A stretch of DNA of 64,000 nt from positions 806,001 to 870,000 of the forward strand of contig NC_002678.2 of NCBI RefSeq assembly GCF_000009625.1, written 5' to 3'. The notes beneath the pieces are model-generated. The model made no database searches. It was given only the letters and a program-made list of their open reading frames with translations, and was not told where the DNA came from. Source of the DNA: Mesorhizobium japonicum MAFF 303099 (GTDB taxonomy: Bacteria > Pseudomonadota > Alphaproteobacteria > Rhizobiales > Rhizobiaceae). Every line of letters begins with the position of its first letter. Position 1 is the first letter of the stretch. Below, piece by piece: positions 60,915 to 64,000 of this stretch. The position numbers and the translations under genes are program-made.

Positions 60915-61414
60915 TTCGCGTCATCACCAATTTTTTGATTTTTGACAAAAAGGAAAACATCAGGAAACGCCAGCAAGCATATAGAAATCAAAAACCCATA
61001 CGCAAAAGATTCAGCTACGGTCAGAGTTTTGTCGTTGACAACAAAAATAGAAAGAGCCACACAAATATATATAAACTTTGCAAAATTACTTAGCCGTCTA
61101 TTTCCGCTATTTCCGTACAAAATATTATTAAGAGATGAAACTTCATGCGAATCTTTTAAAATATAACCAGTAAGAATCAGTCCACAAATTAGCACTGAAT
61201 ACGACAAGAATGAATGTACACTCTGCCCGACAACTTCAAGATAGCGCAACAAAAAAATTGCTGCAACAATGGTTACAGATGACCACACCGACCACGCGAC
61301 AAACCTTCTTTTCTCACCAAATATTATATACATATACTTCCCGATACGGGACTCCAACAATTTCCTGATGCCATAGTGGAGCCCTTCCTGTGTATTTGAG
61401 GCGATTGACGCCAC
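60911..61414 (-). CDS. Four-helix membrane protein, possible immunity partner of the RTX protein
   Basis: The frame encodes 167 residues from a GTG at 61414. Four transmembrane helices are visible: about 38-60 (FVAWSVWSSVTIVAAIFLL), 66-86, 109-127 and 133-157. The last residues (FVKNQKIGDDAK) are cytoplasmic. The coding DNA is AT-rich, like the first 500 bases of the RTX gene and unlike the rest of the operon. The stop overlaps the RTX start (ATGA), so translation is coupled. The start is uncertain: the GTG lacks a good ribosome binding site, and ATG 61333 would give 140 residues with all four helices. It resembles no family I recognise. Confidence 0.7.
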   Translation of the reverse strand: MASIASNTQEGLHYGIRKLLESRIGKYMYIIFGEKRRFVAWSVWSSVTIVAAIFLLRYLEVVGQSVHSFLSYSVLICGLILTGYILKDSHEVSSLNNILYGNSGNRRLSNFAKFIYICVALSIFVVNDKTLTVAESFAYGFLISICLLAFPDVFLFVKNQKIGDDAK

Positions 61415-62557
61415 TCAAGCTGCAACGAGATCGGTAACATAACCGTGATGGCCTGTTAAGAGCCCGTGAAGCAATAGGAGAAGAAAAACTTCGCTATTTT
61501 ATAAGAAATTTCTAATTTACACTTTAATGCACCGTAGATGTATCGGCGCAGCTTATCTCCCAGGGTATTGCGATAACAGTAAGCTTTTTGCTGCGCTGCC
61601 TGCGGCCCAACATCGGAGGCAGGCGCGCCTGGTCTTGAAGCCACCCGATGCGGGCGGGGCCTGCGGCGCACGTTTACCGCGGTCCACAGCAACTATGCGG
61701 GCATCATCCCAGCTCGGTAAAAAACATCGCATTTCTGGAAGGGTCGCGCCGGTGCGCTCGCGATGGGCTGAGCCGGTTATGCGAGACACTGGCCGGCGAT
61801 TGCTGCTCATGATGATATCGGCGCCCATGCCGCCTCAATAGCGAGGCTATGCATTAGGCTCGCTAATATTCCGTCGGCCCGGCGGAGCAGAGCTATCGCA
61901 TATCTTTGTCCCTTTAATTTTTGGAGGCCTTGACAGGAGAGCTGTGAATCCGACTCCTTTAGGCGGATTGGGCGTACAAGCTTGGCAGCCGCACGGTTTG
62001 GGGATGCAAGTACCATCTGGCTTGGTTGGCAAAACACCGTTCTGTGCATGAGAAAATCTCAATCGATACCTTGACGTGTTGTATATGCATGAACGGGCAG
62101 GCGGGCCAGACGGCTCCCAAGGCTCTTCTTCATACCGACACTTGAGAATTTTCCCAGCCCTTTCGGGTATCGCTCTGAGTGCAGTGTCGACGGAAATGCT
62201 GGAATGACGCCTTCCGACAAACCGCGACATTGAGCACATTCGCCGAGCTTGTCTTCTTTCGGGTAGCCGCAAGACTTACCCCGATGACCGAGATGAGGCG
62301 CAAAGCTGTCATCATCGCCTGAGCGCGCCAATGCAGCGCCGAGTCACGGTGAGAAGCCAAGGTCATCGCGGCGGCACTCGCGTTGCGCCAAGATCAGTCG
62401 TTCAGGGAGCTCAGAACAGATAAGCACTCGGAAGCCGTTGTTGATCGGTACGTCACAGTACCGAGCGGATGCGATTGTGACCAAGCGTGAAGATCACAAA
62501 CGGTCATTTGATACATGCCCCAGTCGACGGCACCACCCTTCCCTCACTTGATCACAA
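61415..62557. other. Intergenic, probably degenerate DNA
   Basis: No gene is recognised in about 1.1 kb. Frames on the minus strand (61553-61828, 62059-62331 and others) overlap each other in three phases and have no domain. The stretch 61440-61530 is AT-rich and could hold the promoter of the membrane protein-RTX operon. Confidence 0.45.
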
Positions 62558-62590
62558 GTGATTGATAACTATTGCGAATATGGCCTCGGT

Positions 62591-62758
62591 AGTTTGATGC
62601 ACAACCACCCGTCAGGCGATCCGACGCCATCGCGCGCCGACATCGAGATGACGAAAGAGATCATCGAAGCGGGCAAACGGCTGGGCATCGCCGTGCACGA
62701 CCACATCATCATCGGCCGCAAGGGATACGCCAGCATGAAGGGCCTGCTGCTGATCTAG
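62591..62758 (+). pseudogene. radC: radC remnant (C-terminal part)
   Basis: The frame contains the RadC/JAB hallmark [20 protein letters not shown], followed by [29 protein letters not shown], which is the normal end of RadC. Full-length RadC has about 230 residues, but here only the final 55 or so are readable, and the upstream DNA does not encode the N-terminal part in any frame. It is therefore an inactive remnant. An apparent start exists at 62558 or 62597, but translation would give only part of the MPN domain. Confidence 0.8.
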
Positions 62759-63118
62759 GGCGACGACCAATATGGCGGCCAGGTCGTCTTCGCCGAGAGG
62801 AAAGCCAGGGCGTTCCCGCTTGATGCATCGACCAGGCTTTCGTTATCGACTTCCCGTATTCCAACGTGTTTCTGACCCACCGCTCGGCGATTTTGTCTGA
62901 CAGCTAGGACCATGGTCCTGGCTGTCATCGGACTTCAGTAGCAAAGCGACCTCATGGCGTTTATTTTCATGAAATATCAAATAGTTATGCCGTCGCCATC
63001 ACCGAGATCGCGCATTGCGACCGCATTTGTCTAAAGTTTACTCCGTACGATTAGTGGATTCTCATATTACGCTGATCTAGCTCGGTTGGGCGGAGGCGGC
63101 GATTCCCGAGGAGACACC
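62759..63118. other. Intergenic with a 30-base near-perfect palindrome
   Basis: No gene is seen. The segment should hold the promoter of the secreted protein gene at 63119. The palindrome at 62898-62927 is listed separately. Confidence 0.5.
62898..62927. repeat. 30-base near-perfect palindrome
   Basis: Arms TGACAGCTAGGACCA and TGGTCCTGGCTGTCA are complementary at all but one position (T/G). The centre is CCATGG, with no loop. There is no T-run, so a binding site or element end is more likely than a terminator. Confidence 0.7.
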
Positions 63119-63898
63119 ATGACAAACCGAAAAACTCTGTTCGCCGCGCTTGCCGCATTGGCGCTTCTGGCGTCGCCGGCGCTCGCCGGCAACGGGAACG
63201 GCGGCGGCAATGGCGGCGGCCACGGCAACGGTGGCGGCCATGGCAATGGCGGCGGCAATGCTGGCAGCAACGGCAAAGGCAACAGCGGTGCCTCGCATGG
63301 CAAATCCGCGTCGGCCCCGGGACAAGTTGGCAAGGTGGACGCTGACGCAACAGCCGACACCACGGTCGACACGACCACCCAGGTCTCATCCGTGTCGAAG
63401 GAGAAAAACATCCATGCCAAGCTCGGCCGGCTGAATTCGCTGCAGCGCAACGTCAACGCCTACATGAATTCCAAGAGCAAGAAGTTCGCTGGCCTCCAGG
63501 CCTTCGTGACACAGTCCGCGAAAGCCAAGGTCGCCCAGGCCGCGGCCGAGACGGCAGCCGCCACGGCCGCCGCCGCGCAGGCCCAACTGGATACGTTGAA
63601 TGCCAAGTTGACCGCGCTGCAGGCTGATCCGACCGCCACGGCTGCGCAGATCCAAGATGTGAAGGATCAGATCACCGCCCAGCAGGCCGTTGTCGACGCC
63701 GATAATGCAGCGGCCGACCAGGCAGAGGCGAAGGCAGCCACGGCGACCGTCGGCACCGACCCGGCATCGCTCGATGCAGCGCTGACGGATATGGCCAACA
63801 AGCCGGTCGATGACGAGGTCACGGCCTGGGCCCAGGGTGTCCTTGCCGACAAGATCGACCAGATGGCTACCAAGATCGAAGCGCAGACGACGCCTTAG
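63119..63898 (+). CDS. Secreted Gly-rich and Ala-rich coiled-coil protein
   Basis: This 259-residue protein has a signal peptide (MTNRKTLFAALAALALLASPALA-G), then a low-complexity segment of Gly, Asn and His (GNGNGGGNGGGHGNGGGHG, about residues 24-60). A Lys/Leu-rich region follows (KEKNIHAKLGRLNSLQRNV). The C-terminal half is an Ala-rich helix with heptad-like Gln and Leu (AQAQLDTLNAKLTALQADP). GAGGAG precedes the ATG at 63119 by six bases. The product is probably periplasmic or extracellular. The family is unnamed; similar hypothetical proteins occur in Rhizobiales. Metal binding by His residues is possible, not shown. Confidence 0.85.
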   Translation: MTNRKTLFAALAALALLASPALAGNGNGGGNGGGHGNGGGHGNGGGNAGSNGKGNSGASHGKSASAPGQVGKVDADATADTTVDTTTQVSSVSKEKNIHAKLGRLNSLQRNVNAYMNSKSKKFAGLQAFVTQSAKAKVAQAAAETAAATAAAAQAQLDTLNAKLTALQADPTATAAQIQDVKDQITAQQAVVDADNAAADQAEAKAATATVGTDPASLDAALTDMANKPVDDEVTAWAQGVLADKIDQMATKIEAQTTP

Positions 63899-64000
63899 GC
63901 GTCGACTGAAACGGTAGTAGCCAAAGGCCGCCGAGCTCCCGCCCGGCGGCTGAAGACATGGCACTGCCAGAGCCGCCCGTCAGCCGCCGAAGCGGGGTTC

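Noticed and set aside
61553..61828. Minus-strand frames that could be a transposase fragment
   Set aside because: No catalytic motif or inverted terminal repeats are visible and three frames are open at once.
63927..63950. GC-rich hairpin after the last gene
   Set aside because: Six-base arms GCCGCC/GGCGGC with a 12-base loop and no T-run are too weak to call a terminator.

Overview
The window looks like a chromosomal or symbiotic-island segment of an alphaproteobacterium of the order Rhizobiales, most probably Mesorhizobium or a close relative. The reasons are the GC-rich coding, the density of sugar-type ABC importers with LacI regulators, a Ros/MucR regulator of the kind described in Mesorhizobium, FixL/FixJ-like signalling proteins, and pairs of CHD-TolB-TPR adenylate cyclases. 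Genus is an inference from gene content. No rRNA, tRNA, CRISPR array or intact insertion sequence was seen.

Layout. 1-1653: a MASE1-PAS sensor protein cut by the window edge. 2328-2555: a small ORF with a paralogue at about 17.7 kb. 3094-8347: a peptide/opine-type ABC importer (binding protein, fused double ATPase, two permeases). 8360-10975: a two-component system (FixJ-like regulator, PAS histidine kinase). 11476-14090: a nitrobindin-like protein, an alpha/beta hydrolase and a small ORF. 14237-17116: an EmrAB-type efflux pair. 17267-18544: a short soluble histidine kinase and two small ORFs. 19393-26782: an inositol-like cluster with an ABC importer, a Gfo/Idh/MocA dehydrogenase, two TIM-barrel isomerase/dehydratase proteins, an RpiR fragment and a divergent LacI repressor. 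27237-40178: a twelve-gene catabolic operon with an RbsABC-like importer, again facing a LacI gene. 40801-45610: a hydroxyacid dehydrogenase and two divergent adenylate cyclases. 45649-48730: an orphan PotF-like binding protein, a MucR protein and an excisionase-like HTH protein. 49188-61414: a type I secretion operon with a 2882-residue RTX protein and a four-helix membrane protein. 62.5-63.9 kb: a radC remnant and a secreted Gly/Ala-rich protein.

How the genes work together. Both sugar clusters repeat one plan: a divergently transcribed LacI repressor, palindromic operators in or near the promoter region, an importer, and oxidoreductases or isomerases in the same transcript. In all three ABC operons the binding-protein gene is followed by an intercistronic hairpin, which probably raises binding-protein output over the rest of the operon.

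The most unusual locus is 49188-61414. A small four-helix membrane protein overlaps the start of a giant RTX protein. The RTX N-terminus is AT-rich and hydrophobic, unlike the GC-rich repeat body, and its own type I ATPase and adaptor follow. This layout suggests, as inference only, a secreted pore-forming bacteriocin-like effector with a cognate membrane immunity protein.
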